Positions 1-5,688 of a stretch of DNA of 7,116 nt are shown piece by piece. The position numbers and the translations under genes are program-made. Position 1 is the first letter of the stretch. Every line of letters begins with the position of its first letter. This stretch comes from an uncultured Clostridia bacterium (lineage in GTDB: Bacteria > Bacillota > Clostridia > Oscillospirales > Ruminococcaceae). Below the pieces are notes generated by a model. The model saw nothing but the letters and a program-made list of their open reading frames with translations. It was not told the origin of the DNA and ran no database searches. The DNA lies in assembly GCA_937891895.1 (NCBI GenBank), contig CALATN010000123.1, positions 1 to 7,116 on the forward strand, in the 5' to 3' direction.

Positions 1-877
1 TTTCCTTAACAGTATTCTTGACAATTTCAATCAGCTCCATAAGCTGACCAAAATCCGCATTACCCTTGTTGATAACAAATCCGCTGTGCTTTGTACTTAC
101 TTCAGCATCACCAACGTGAACACCCTTCAGTCCGCATTGATCAATCAGTAGCGAAGCATAACTTCCCTCAGGACGTTTGAACATACTTCCCGCACTGGGA
201 TATTCAAGCGGCTGCTTACTGCATCTGCGTTCCATTAGGTCATCCATCTGAGCCTTGATTTGCTTCCTGTCACCCTTTTCAAGCTTTATAACAGCCGAAA
301 GAATAATTTCACCGCTTTCAGTGAAACGGCTGTGACGATAGGAGAAGTCAAGCTTATCAGCTGTGTATTCGGAAATCAAACCTGTAACGTCCATGACCTT
401 TACACTTGTCACAACATCCTTCATCTCTCCGCCGTAAGCGCCTGCGTTCATAAATACCGCACCACCAAGACTTCCTGGGATACCATAAGCAAATTCAAGC
501 CCTGTAAGTTCATTTTCAAGCGCAAACTTGCAAAGATTTGAAAGGGCAGTACCTGCTGTGCAAAGAATGGTTGTGTCATCAATAAGCTTTATTTCAGCAT
601 AATCCTTGCCAGAAACAAAAACAACACCCGTTATTCCGTCCGAGTCAACAATAAGGTTAGAACCCTTGCCGAAAATGTAGTAAGGAATATCAAGCTTTTC
701 GGCAAGCGGAATAAGCTTTACAAAACTTTCTTCACCGTTAAGCTTTACCAGTAAATCACACCTGCCGCCGATTTTGAATGTGGTGTAATCCTTGAGAACT
801 GCGCCCTTTTCTATATAGCATCCAAGTGCCACAGCTTCCGCGGTAATCTGTTCAATTTTTTTATCTAAGCAACCCAT
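1..877 (-). CDS. murB: UDP-N-acetylmuramate dehydrogenase MurB (3' end cut by window edge)
   Basis: MurB is the FAD- and NADPH-dependent cytoplasmic enzyme that reduces UDP-GlcNAc-enolpyruvate to UDP-MurNAc, the second committed step of peptidoglycan precursor synthesis. I translated the minus strand from the ATG at 877 and found 292 codons open to the window edge. FAD-binding motifs are visible: KGSNLIV (residues 71-77) and GIPGSLGGAVFMNAGAYGG (132-150). FSYRHS (178-183) carries the substrate-binding Tyr/Arg, and PSAGSMFKRP (227-236) contains the proton-donor serine, S231. Family members are about 300 residues, so only about ten residues are missing, including the C-terminal catalytic Glu region. 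The start is preceded by a modest AAGGGCGG seven bases upstream. It lies 38 bp after the PHP phosphatase gene on the same strand, with no convincing promoter between, so it is probably the third gene of the hprK operon. The identification is secure. Confidence 0.96.
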   Translation of the reverse strand, partial: MGCLDKKIEQITAEAVALGCYIEKGAVLKDYTTFKIGGRCDLLVKLNGEESFVKLIPLAEKLDIPYYIFGKGSNLIVDSDGITGVVFVSGKDYAEIKLIDDTTILCTAGTALSNLCKFALENELTGLEFAYGIPGSLGGAVFMNAGAYGGEMKDVVTSVKVMDVTGLISEYTADKLDFSYRHSRFTESGEIILSAVIKLEKGDRKQIKAQMDDLMERRCSKQPLEYPSAGSMFKRPEGSYASLLIDQCGLKGVHVGDAEVSTKHSGFVINKGNADFGQLMELIEIVKNTVKE

Positions 878-915
878 AACGTTACCGCCCTTGTTTTTTT
901 ATAATTCTATGCCAA

Positions 916-1638
916 TTAACCGAAAATATTGCCTCTCTTGGCAGCAATGAAAGAATACAGCCTGTCCCAATCTGCATTGACAATCAGCTTTTGTGGGAAA
1001 TCCTGCTCATTCAGCAAACGAATTGCATTGTCAAAATGTCCCACAAGCGTGCAGAAATGAGCATCCGAGTTGACAACAACAGGAACTTCATATTTCTTGC
1101 AAACACGAATAACCTCACGGAAATTGCTCTCTGTGTTCTTCCATATAATCGAGCTTTCGTTTATCTCAACAAGCTTGCCGCATTCCTTGAATTTCTTCAG
1201 GCATTTTTCATAATCAAATTCATATCCTACAGTAGCACAGTGCCCGATAACATCAACATAAGGGTTTTCCGCAACACCAAGGTAAAGCTTTGTTATTTCC
1301 TCAGGTGAAGCCTTGGCAAGCTGATTTCTGTGAATTGAAGCAATAATCCAATCCAGCGCTTTACATTCACTTTCTGGGAAATCAATGTTTCCATCGTAAT
1401 CAATAATACTCGATTCAGCACCGAAAATAAGCTTTACACCACAAAGCTCACGAGGAAGCGCCTTGTGTAAATTATGAAAATGCCATATGTGAGGACCGTC
1501 TGTAGAATTTGGTGTATGGTCAGTAATTGCCAGCGCTTCAAGTCCCGCTTTTTCAGCAAACTGTGCCATTTCAAGTACAGTCGAATAAGCGTGTGTCGAA
1601 GCAACCGTATGTGTATGTGTATCTGCAATAATTCGCAA
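916..1638 (-). CDS. YcdX-type PHP-domain metal-dependent phosphatase, TTG start
   Basis: This is a PHP-superfamily phosphoesterase of the YcdX type, a TIM-barrel-like fold holding a trinuclear metal site. The physiological substrate is not settled for the family. From the proposed TTG start it has 240 residues, close to E. coli YcdX as I recall it (about 245). All nine family metal-ligand positions can be seen: H8 and H10 (DTHTH), H16 (VASTHAYST), H41 (ITDH), E75 (GAE), H103 (SIH), H133 (GHC), D192 and H194 (SDAH). I chose the TTG at 1638 because GGAGG sits 9 bases upstream, the protein then begins right before the first catalytic motif as in relatives, and a longer form from 1716 would overlap hprK by about 60 bp and add a sequence unlike the family. 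It lies 16 bp behind hprK and 38 bp ahead of murB, so it is probably co-transcribed with both. Confidence 0.92.
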   Translation of the reverse strand: MRIIADTHTHTVASTHAYSTVLEMAQFAEKAGLEALAITDHTPNSTDGPHIWHFHNLHKALPRELCGVKLIFGAESSIIDYDGNIDFPESECKALDWIIASIHRNQLAKASPEEITKLYLGVAENPYVDVIGHCATVGYEFDYEKCLKKFKECGKLVEINESSIIWKNTESNFREVIRVCKKYEVPVVVNSDAHFCTLVGHFDNAIRLLNEQDFPQKLIVNADWDRLYSFIAAKRGNIFG

Positions 1639-1647
1639 AGGGGGTAT

Positions 1648-1652
1648 CCTCC
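1648..1652 (-). promoter_or_regulatory. Ribosome binding site deciding the TTG start of the PHP phosphatase
   Basis: On the minus strand GGAGG lies 2 bases after the hprK stop codon and 9 bases before TTG at 1638. This is the best Shine-Dalgarno match in the region, and the upstream alternative start at 1716 has nothing comparable. The closeness to the hprK stop suggests translational coupling, which is inference. Confidence 0.8.
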
Positions 1653-1654
1653 AA

Positions 1655-2617
1655 TCAATAAATATCCCACTTCTTGATAGTTTCCTTGCGGTCCATATCA
1701 AGTCCGAGATTGTCAAGAAGCTCCTGAGCAGCGTTGTAGCCCATCTTCTTCTGACGGTTGTTCATAGCAGCAACCTCAAGAATAACAGCAAGGTTACGGC
1801 CGGGCTTTACAGGAATAGTTGTGCAAGGTACCTTTACACCAAGAATAGAAGTGTATTCGTTGTCAACGCCCATTCTGTCGTAAACCTTCTCGCTGTCCCA
1901 TGGCTCAAGTTCAACAATCATATCAATCTTTTCAGTAACCTTTACCGCACCCATACCGAACAGACGACGTGCGTTTACAATGCCAATACCACGGATTTCA
2001 AGGAAGTGACGGATGTTTTCAGGTGAAGAACCAACAAGACTGATGCTGGAAACACGTCTGATTTCAACAGCGTCATCCGCAACAAGTCTGTGACCTCTCT
2101 TGATAAGCTCAACTGCAGTTTCACTCTTACCAACACCGCTTTCACCAAGAATAAGCATACCTTCACCGTATACTTCAATAAGTACACCATGACGTGTAAT
2201 TCTCGGAGCAAGATGCAGGTTGAGGAAAGCAATCAGTGCCGCCATAAAGCTGGATGTGCTGTCCTTGCTGCGAAGCAGAGGAACATTGTATTTCTGAGCC
2301 ATATCAACCATTTCAGGGAAATACGGAAGCTCTCTTGAAATAATAAGTGCAGGAATGTGCTGTGCAAAAAGCATATCAAGACGGTTGAAGCGTGTTTCTT
2401 CGTCAATTGTTGCAAGGTAAGCAAACTCCATCTTGCCGAGAATCTGGATACGCTCGTTGTTGAAATATTCATAAAAGCCCATAAGCTGAAGTCCCGGACG
2501 GTTAAGGTCAGTTTCCTTTATCATAAGCTTTGAAGCGTCTTCTGGAAGATAAATTGTTTCAAGGTGGAATTCATCAATAATATTTTTAAGTGCAACGGTA
2601 AACTTTTTTTCAGCCAT
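1655..2617 (-). CDS. hprK: HPr kinase/phosphorylase HprK
   Basis: HprK is a bifunctional cytoplasmic enzyme that phosphorylates HPr of the sugar phosphotransferase system on Ser46, using ATP or pyrophosphate, and also removes that phosphate. In Firmicutes it sets CcpA-dependent carbon catabolite control. The protein has 320 residues, normal for the family. The N-terminal half (about 1-130) is the variable hprK_N domain. The C-terminal kinase domain follows: RHGVLIEVYG (142-151, with conserved H143), Walker A GESGVGKS (158-165), ADD (180-182) for the catalytic acid, the HprK signature EIRGIGIVNARRLFG (207-221), and KPGRNLA with AAMNNRQKKMG near the end. I start at ATG 2617 because AAAGGA lies 9 bases upstream. 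The ATG at 2626 abuts that site and cannot use it. This is the first gene of the minus-strand operon, with a good promoter at 2677-2704. Confidence 0.97.
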   Translation of the reverse strand: MAEKKFTVALKNIIDEFHLETIYLPEDASKLMIKETDLNRPGLQLMGFYEYFNNERIQILGKMEFAYLATIDEETRFNRLDMLFAQHIPALIISRELPYFPEMVDMAQKYNVPLLRSKDSTSSFMAALIAFLNLHLAPRITRHGVLIEVYGEGMLILGESGVGKSETAVELIKRGHRLVADDAVEIRRVSSISLVGSSPENIRHFLEIRGIGIVNARRLFGMGAVKVTEKIDMIVELEPWDSEKVYDRMGVDNEYTSILGVKVPCTTIPVKPGRNLAVILEVAAMNNRQKKMGYNAAQELLDNLGLDMDRKETIKKWDIY

Positions 2618-2676
2618 AAAAATCATTCCTTTACTTTTTACTGTTTTTAAAAAAGCGTAAAAACATACTTAATTTA

Positions 2677-2704
2677 ATTATACATAATTTCAGAAAAATA
2701 TCAA
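2677..2704 (-). promoter_or_regulatory. Sigma-A-type promoter for the hprK operon
   Basis: On the minus strand TTGATA (2704-2699) and a perfect TATAAT (2682-2677) are separated by 16 bp. Transcription would start near 2670, giving a leader of about 50 nt before hprK. The -35 matches consensus at 5 of 6 positions. No catabolite-responsive element is obvious. Confidence 0.75.
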
Positions 2705-2768
2705 GTAGTAACGTCCTATTTGTTTCAAAAAAGAAAAAAATAAATTTATTGTCAAATATAAAAAAAGC

Positions 2769-2797
2769 TTGCTATTTTGTACAATTTGTAGTATACT
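2769..2797 (+). promoter_or_regulatory. Sigma-A-type promoter for proC
   Basis: TTGCTA (2769-2774) and TATACT (2792-2797) are separated by exactly 17 bp. The -10 matches consensus at 5 of 6 positions and the -35 at 4 of 6. The predicted start near 2804 leaves a leader of about 37 nt, and AAAGGA (2826-2831) sits 9 bases before the proC ATG. Confidence 0.72.
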
Positions 2798-2840
2798 GTT
2801 TAATATGTATTTTAATTTGCTGTTGAAAGGACGATGATTT

Positions 2841-3668
2841 ATGACAACAGTAGGATTTATCGGCGCAGGCAATATGGGCTTTGCAATTATCAAGGGTATA
2901 GTCGGAAGCGGCCTGTGCGGTGATGTGAAAATGTATGCATCATCAAGAACAATCAGTTTATATGCTTATGACCCTAACAATGAAATGATAGAAAGATTAA
3001 ATCAGTTCGGCGTTGAGCCTTGCGCAAGCGAAAATGAACTCGTGCAGAAGTGCGACTATGTTTTCCTTGCTGTAAAACCACAGCAGCTTGACAGCGTGCT
3101 TGATAAGGTCGGCGGTGATTTTACAAAGGATAAAATCATTATCTCAATCTGTGCAGGTATTACAGCCGAGTATCTCCAGTCAAAAACTCTGGAAAATGCA
3201 AAGGTTGTTCTCGTAATGCCTAATACACCGCTTCTTCTCGGAGAGGGTGCATCTGCACTTTCAAGAAACGCAAATGTAACGGATGAGGAATTTGAGTTTG
3301 TAAAGAATATTTTTGGTTCCTGCGGTAAGGCAGAGGTCGTGCCACAGGATAAAATGAAGGAAATTATTGCTGTAAACGGCAGCAGCCCTGCATTTATCTA
3401 CCTCTTTGCAAAGGCTTTCGTTGACTACGCAAAATCAGTTGATATCGATGAAGAAACCGCAAAGAGACTTTTCTCACAGGCACTTATCGGTTCGGCAAAA
3501 ATGATTACCGATTCGGGATATACTATTGATGAGCTTATCAAAATGGTATCAAGTCCCGGAGGAACAACGCTTGAAGGTCTTAAAGAACTTTACGACGGCA
3601 ACCTGACAGAAACCGTGAACAAGGCTTGCGAAAGCTGCACAAGAAGAGCATACGAACTTTCAAAATAG
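2841..3668 (+). CDS. proC: Pyrroline-5-carboxylate reductase ProC
   Basis: ProC catalyses the last step of proline synthesis, NAD(P)H-dependent reduction of 1-pyrroline-5-carboxylate to proline, in the cytoplasm. The 275-residue length is normal. An N-terminal Rossmann domain shows GFIGAGNMG (residues 5-13), then FLAVKPQ (75-81), ICAGI (103-107) and VMPNTP (125-130). The C-terminal helical dimerisation domain carries NGSSPAFIY (179-187), a slight variant of the usual GSGPAY, and the signature SSPGGTT (237-243) that contributes the substrate-binding threonine. The start is supported by AAAGGA 9 bases upstream and by the Rossmann strand beginning within five residues. proA and proB are not adjacent in this window. 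The gene is divergent from hprK and 56 bp ahead of a SpoIIM-like gene. Confidence 0.96.
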   Translation: MTTVGFIGAGNMGFAIIKGIVGSGLCGDVKMYASSRTISLYAYDPNNEMIERLNQFGVEPCASENELVQKCDYVFLAVKPQQLDSVLDKVGGDFTKDKIIISICAGITAEYLQSKTLENAKVVLVMPNTPLLLGEGASALSRNANVTDEEFEFVKNIFGSCGKAEVVPQDKMKEIIAVNGSSPAFIYLFAKAFVDYAKSVDIDEETAKRLFSQALIGSAKMITDSGYTIDELIKMVSSPGGTTLEGLKELYDGNLTETVNKACESCTRRAYELSK

Positions 3669-3694
3669 TTCTGAAAAATAATTATCCGCATATA

Positions 3695-3713
3695 CTTTAC
3701 TAAAAAAGTAAAG
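3695..3713 (+). promoter_or_regulatory. Small hairpin overlapping the ribosome binding site of the SpoIIM-like gene
   Basis: CTTTACT (3695-3701) and AGTAAAG (3707-3713) form a perfect 7-bp stem with an AAAAA loop. The right arm includes AAAG of the AAAGGA ribosome binding site (3710-3715), so folding would partly mask it. There is no T-run after the stem, so it is not an intrinsic terminator for proC. The stem is A/T-rich and therefore weak. A regulatory role is inference. Confidence 0.45.
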
Positions 3714-3724
3714 GACGGTTATAT

Positions 3725-4321
3725 ATGTCGGATAGAAATACCACTCGAAACAAAAACAGACTTATCGGAATTGTGTTGCTGTATTTTGCAGGGATTGCTG
3801 CAGGTGTATTTTTATATTGTTTTCCTCCTGACGGACAATCTGAGCGTTTTAGTATATTTGCTGAAAGCTTTATATCCGGCAGATTGGACAAGCAGTTTGC
3901 GGAAATACTTGTTAATTCCTTTTGTGAGCCGTTTGTAATGCTGGTTATATGCTTTTGGCTTGGATTCAGTGCTATTGCTCATCCTGCCGAATATCTTATA
4001 GCTGTATTTCATGCTTTAGGTACAGGAATAACCCTTGCAGGTATTTACGATATATACGGTATAAACGGCATAGGAATGTCTGCGGTGATGATAATTCCGT
4101 GGACGGTTATCTCATCATTTGCAGTAATAATTGCTGTAAGGGAAGCACTGAATATGTCAACGGACGTTTATTCTTCCGTCTTCGGTAAAAGTCCTGTGAG
4201 TGCAAAAATAGATTTCAGGTTGTTTTTTACAAAATATGTAATTCTTTGTGCGATGGTTGTTTTTGCAGCTCTGGCTGAAAGTGCAGCTTCAATTTTATTT
4301 TCGGATATGTGGAAGATTTAA
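3725..4321 (+). CDS. SpoIIM-like (DUF95-type) integral membrane protein
   Basis: This 198-residue membrane protein has about five hydrophobic segments, at roughly residues 12-32, 68-86, 90-108, 116-138 and 170-192. Its central layout resembles the SpoIIM/DUF95 family: a FWLGFSAIAHP segment, then an HALGTGI glycine-rich helix, then YGINGIG, then MIIPW with a polytopic helix ending in REALNMS. Family members are about 200 residues. In Bacillus and Clostridia SpoIIM is part of the SpoIID-SpoIIM-SpoIIP machine that remodels septal peptidoglycan during engulfment. I rely on pattern resemblance, not an alignment, so another polytopic family remains possible. The start is set by AAAGGA 9 bases upstream. 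The stop overlaps the ATG at 4321 by one base, but the next gene probably starts at 4351. It is probably co-transcribed with the gene after it and perhaps with proC. Confidence 0.6.
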   Translation: MSDRNTTRNKNRLIGIVLLYFAGIAAGVFLYCFPPDGQSERFSIFAESFISGRLDKQFAEILVNSFCEPFVMLVICFWLGFSAIAHPAEYLIAVFHALGTGITLAGIYDIYGINGIGMSAVMIIPWTVISSFAVIIAVREALNMSTDVYSSVFGKSPVSAKIDFRLFFTKYVILCAMVVFAALAESAASILFSDMWKI

Positions 4322-4335
4322 TGAAAAACAAAAAC

Positions 4336-4342
4336 AAAGGAG
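4336..4342 (+). promoter_or_regulatory. Ribosome binding site deciding a TTG start for the DUF624 gene
   Basis: AAAGGAG is followed after 8 bases by TTG at 4351. The other in-frame candidates, GTG 4309 and ATG 4321, lie upstream of this site and have at best a weak GGAAG. The site therefore favours TTG. Confidence 0.75.
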
Positions 4343-4350
4343 TTGTAAAA

Positions 4351-5190
4351 TTGGGATTATTCAGTAATAATTATGAAAAAGCAGGCCGAGGCGTTGCTAA
4401 GGATGCACCAAAAAAGAAAGCGTTTTTTGAATTCTGTGAGCTCTATTTCAGATATTGGTGGAAGCTTGTGAAGCTTAATCTTATTACTTTTGTTTTTTGT
4501 TTGCCAATTATAACAATCGGACCTGCAATTGCTGGAATGACAAGGGTGCTCCGTAATATGTCGATGGATAAAAATACTTTTGTTTTCCACGATTTCTGGA
4601 AAGGCTTCAGTCAGAACTGGAAGCAGGCTTTGCCTGTAGGAATTGCCGATACTATTTTTCTCATTTCCGCATTGCTTGGGCTTGAAATTTATCCTCAGCT
4701 GAGAGATGCAGCAGAGTCAGGAGGAACAATATATATGGTAATGTGTGTAATTTCAATCAGTTTTGCTTTGACAATCTTTATGATGAATTTTTATATTTTT
4801 CCAATGATTGTTTCAACAAATCTTTCGTTGAAGAATATTATCAAAAATGGATTTTATCTCGCTTGTCTTGAACTCAAAAAGAATTTCATTACACTGGTAA
4901 TAGTAATGGCAATTATTTCGGTAATTGTTGCAATGATTTTTGTAACTCCTGTTACATTGATTCTTATACCAATATGGGCAATTTCCTTTATAGGCTTCAT
5001 TATTATGTTCAACTCTTACCCTAAGGTTCAGAAATATGTCATCAACCCATATTACGAGGAGAGAGGGATGGACAATCCTGAGTATGACTATCTCAAGCCT
5101 CTTTCTGCAGAAGACAGTGTGTTTACTGATATGGGCGGACAGGAAACTCCTATTGAAGGAAAAAAGAAAAAAGGAAAAATTATTTCCTGA
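4351..5190 (+). CDS. DUF624 / YesL-like integral membrane protein, TTG start
   Basis: The function is not known. The family (DUF624, YesL-like) is polytopic and in Firmicutes often lies near carbohydrate ABC transporter genes, but no transporter is present here. From the TTG the protein has 279 residues. It opens MGLFSNNYEKAGRGVAKDAP, a start I recall as common in clostridial members, followed by an aromatic-rich amphipathic stretch (FFEFCELYFRYWWKL, 25-39). Five hydrophobic segments lie at about 40-62, 94-115, 127-152, 178-197 and 199-221. The first contains LPIITIGPAIAGM, typical of the family. A polar cytoplasmic-looking tail (222-279) ends in a lysine cluster. The longer ATG 4321 version would add ten mostly Lys/Asn residues unlike the family. 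It lies 29 bp after the SpoIIM-like gene and probably shares its transcript. No terminator is visible before the rpsO promoter, which starts six bases after its stop. Confidence 0.85.
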   Translation: MGLFSNNYEKAGRGVAKDAPKKKAFFEFCELYFRYWWKLVKLNLITFVFCLPIITIGPAIAGMTRVLRNMSMDKNTFVFHDFWKGFSQNWKQALPVGIADTIFLISALLGLEIYPQLRDAAESGGTIYMVMCVISISFALTIFMMNFYIFPMIVSTNLSLKNIIKNGFYLACLELKKNFITLVIVMAIISVIVAMIFVTPVTLILIPIWAISFIGFIIMFNSYPKVQKYVINPYYEERGMDNPEYDYLKPLSAEDSVFTDMGGQETPIEGKKKKGKIIS

Positions 5191-5196
5191 AACCCC

Positions 5197-5225
5197 TTTA
5201 CAAATCAATTTTTGTGTGTTATAAT
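5197..5225 (+). promoter_or_regulatory. Strong extended -10 promoter for rpsO-pnp
   Basis: TTTACA (5197-5202) and a perfect TATAAT (5220-5225) are spaced by 17 bp. The -10 is preceded by TGT, giving the extended TGnTATAAT form. The predicted start is near 5232. This is the best promoter in the window, as expected for a ribosomal protein gene. Confidence 0.88.
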
Positions 5226-5231
5226 TTATGA

Positions 5232-5349
5232 GTTGTGTTTTAAGATACAACATAAGTCCGTCTACTTGGTTTGCGGAGTAAGCCGCTTGCGGAATAATGC
5301 CTGCCGCTTACTATGTTGCGGATAATATTAAGAAAGAGGTGTTTTGGCT
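5232..5349 (+). promoter_or_regulatory. Structured rpsO leader RNA, candidate S15 autoregulatory element
   Basis: About 115 nt of untranslated leader fold by inspection into a junction. Closing stem P1 pairs CAACATA (5248-5254) with TATGTTG (5312-5318). Inside it, TCCG (5257-5260) pairs with CGGA (5274-5277), and GTAAGC (5278-5283) pairs with GCTTAC (5306-5311), stacked directly on P1. The heptamer TTGCGGA occurs three times (5271, 5287, 5316), so alternative pairings with TCCG are possible. A 5' hairpin GTTGTGT/ATACAAC (5232-5238/5245-5251) would compete with P1. In several bacteria S15 represses its own mRNA by binding a leader that imitates its three-way-junction site in 16S rRNA. This fold is consistent with that, but assignment to a known leader class is inference. 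The ribosome binding site AGAGGTG (5335-5341) lies downstream of the junction and is not obviously paired. Confidence 0.65.
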
Positions 5350-5616
5350 ATGATGCTGAAAGAAGAAAAGACAGCGATTATCGCTGCAAACAAGACAAGC
5401 GAAAACGACACAGGTTCACCTGAAGTACAGATTGCTATTCTCACAAAGAGAATCAACGATCTTACTGAACACCTGAAGGTTCACAAGAAGGACCACCACT
5501 CCAGAAGAGGTCTTCTCAAGATGGTAGGTCACAGACGTAACCTCCTCAACTACCTTGCTAAAAAGGATATCAACAGATATCGTGCAATCGTAGAAAAGCT
5601 CGGTCTTCGTAAGTAA
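5350..5616 (+). CDS. rpsO: 30S ribosomal protein S15
   Basis: S15 is a primary 16S rRNA-binding protein of the 30S platform and forms an intersubunit bridge with 23S rRNA. The 88-residue protein matches the family length (88-89) and shows DTGSPEVQIAILT (residues 20-32) and the diagnostic HKKDHHSRRGLLKMVGHRRN (45-64), ending in GLRK. The ATG at 5350 lies 8 bases after AGAGGTG. TTG 5344 is too close to that site to use it, and ATG 5353 would be one residue shorter and is possible. The gene is followed by pnp after 174 nt without a clear terminator. This rpsO-pnp order is widespread in bacteria. Confidence 0.97.
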   Translation: MMLKEEKTAIIAANKTSENDTGSPEVQIAILTKRINDLTEHLKVHKKDHHSRRGLLKMVGHRRNLLNYLAKKDINRYRAIVEKLGLRK

Positions 5617-5626
5617 TAATGTTTTG

Positions 5627-5664
5627 AGGGCAGTAAGTAAAGGCGTAAGCCTTTACCCTGCCTT
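5627..5664 (+). other. Strong hairpin with GTAA tetraloop after rpsO (RNA processing or attenuator element)
   Basis: GTAAAGGC (5637-5644) and GCCTTTAC (5649-5656) form a perfect 8-bp stem closed by GTAA, a GNRA-type loop. An outer stem GGCAG (5629-5633) with CTGCC (5658-5662) extends it, separated by a small TAA/C internal loop, with two more possible pairs outside. The sequence after it, TTTAATACG, lacks a sustained T-run, so it is a weak terminator at best. It begins 10 bases after the rpsO stop and may protect the rpsO 3' end. Confidence 0.75.
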
Positions 5665-5688
5665 TAATACGTTAAAAAGGCAAATCGT

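Larger units (their letters stand above)
2618..2840. other. AT-rich divergent intergenic region between hprK and proC
   Basis: The 223 bp between the two divergent genes are strongly AT-rich and hold one promoter for each direction about 65 bp apart, plus a 12-bp perfect palindrome AATAAATTTATT at 2739-2750. The palindrome is compositionally cheap in this background, so I would not call it an operator. No small open reading frame with a convincing ribosome binding site was seen. Confidence 0.6.

Noticed and set aside
260..541. Plus-strand open frame of 93 codons opposite murB
   Set aside because: It lies wholly antisense to a clear MurB coding sequence, has no supporting ribosome binding site, and its translation is low-complexity shadow sequence.
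281..750. AAGCTT occurs about six times in roughly 470 bp of murB, often as ATAAGCTTT or TCAAGCTTT
   Set aside because: On the coding strand these are Lys-Leu or Ile-Lys-Leu codons (AAG CTT, ATA AAG CTT). Preferred codons in a KL-rich protein explain them, and spacing is irregular, so it is not a repeat array.
898..935. TATAAA-like box on the minus strand ahead of murB
   Set aside because: No usable -35 at the right distance; the region reads better as part of the operon spacer.
2739..2750. 12-bp perfect palindrome AATAAATTTATT between the divergent promoters
   Set aside because: All A/T in an extremely AT-rich stretch, so chance palindromes are expected, and it resembles no operator I recognise.
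3669..3696. Possible promoter TTCTGA - 16 bp - TATACT ahead of the SpoIIM-like gene
   Set aside because: The -10 is acceptable but the -35 matches only half of consensus, and the -10 overlaps the hairpin arm. Not strong enough to list without start-site data.
4813..5253. Minus-strand open frame of 146 codons running opposite DUF624 and into the rpsO promoter
   Set aside because: Rich in Asn, Tyr and Cys from reverse reading of hydrophobic codons, with no ribosome binding site and overlapping a strong plus-strand promoter.
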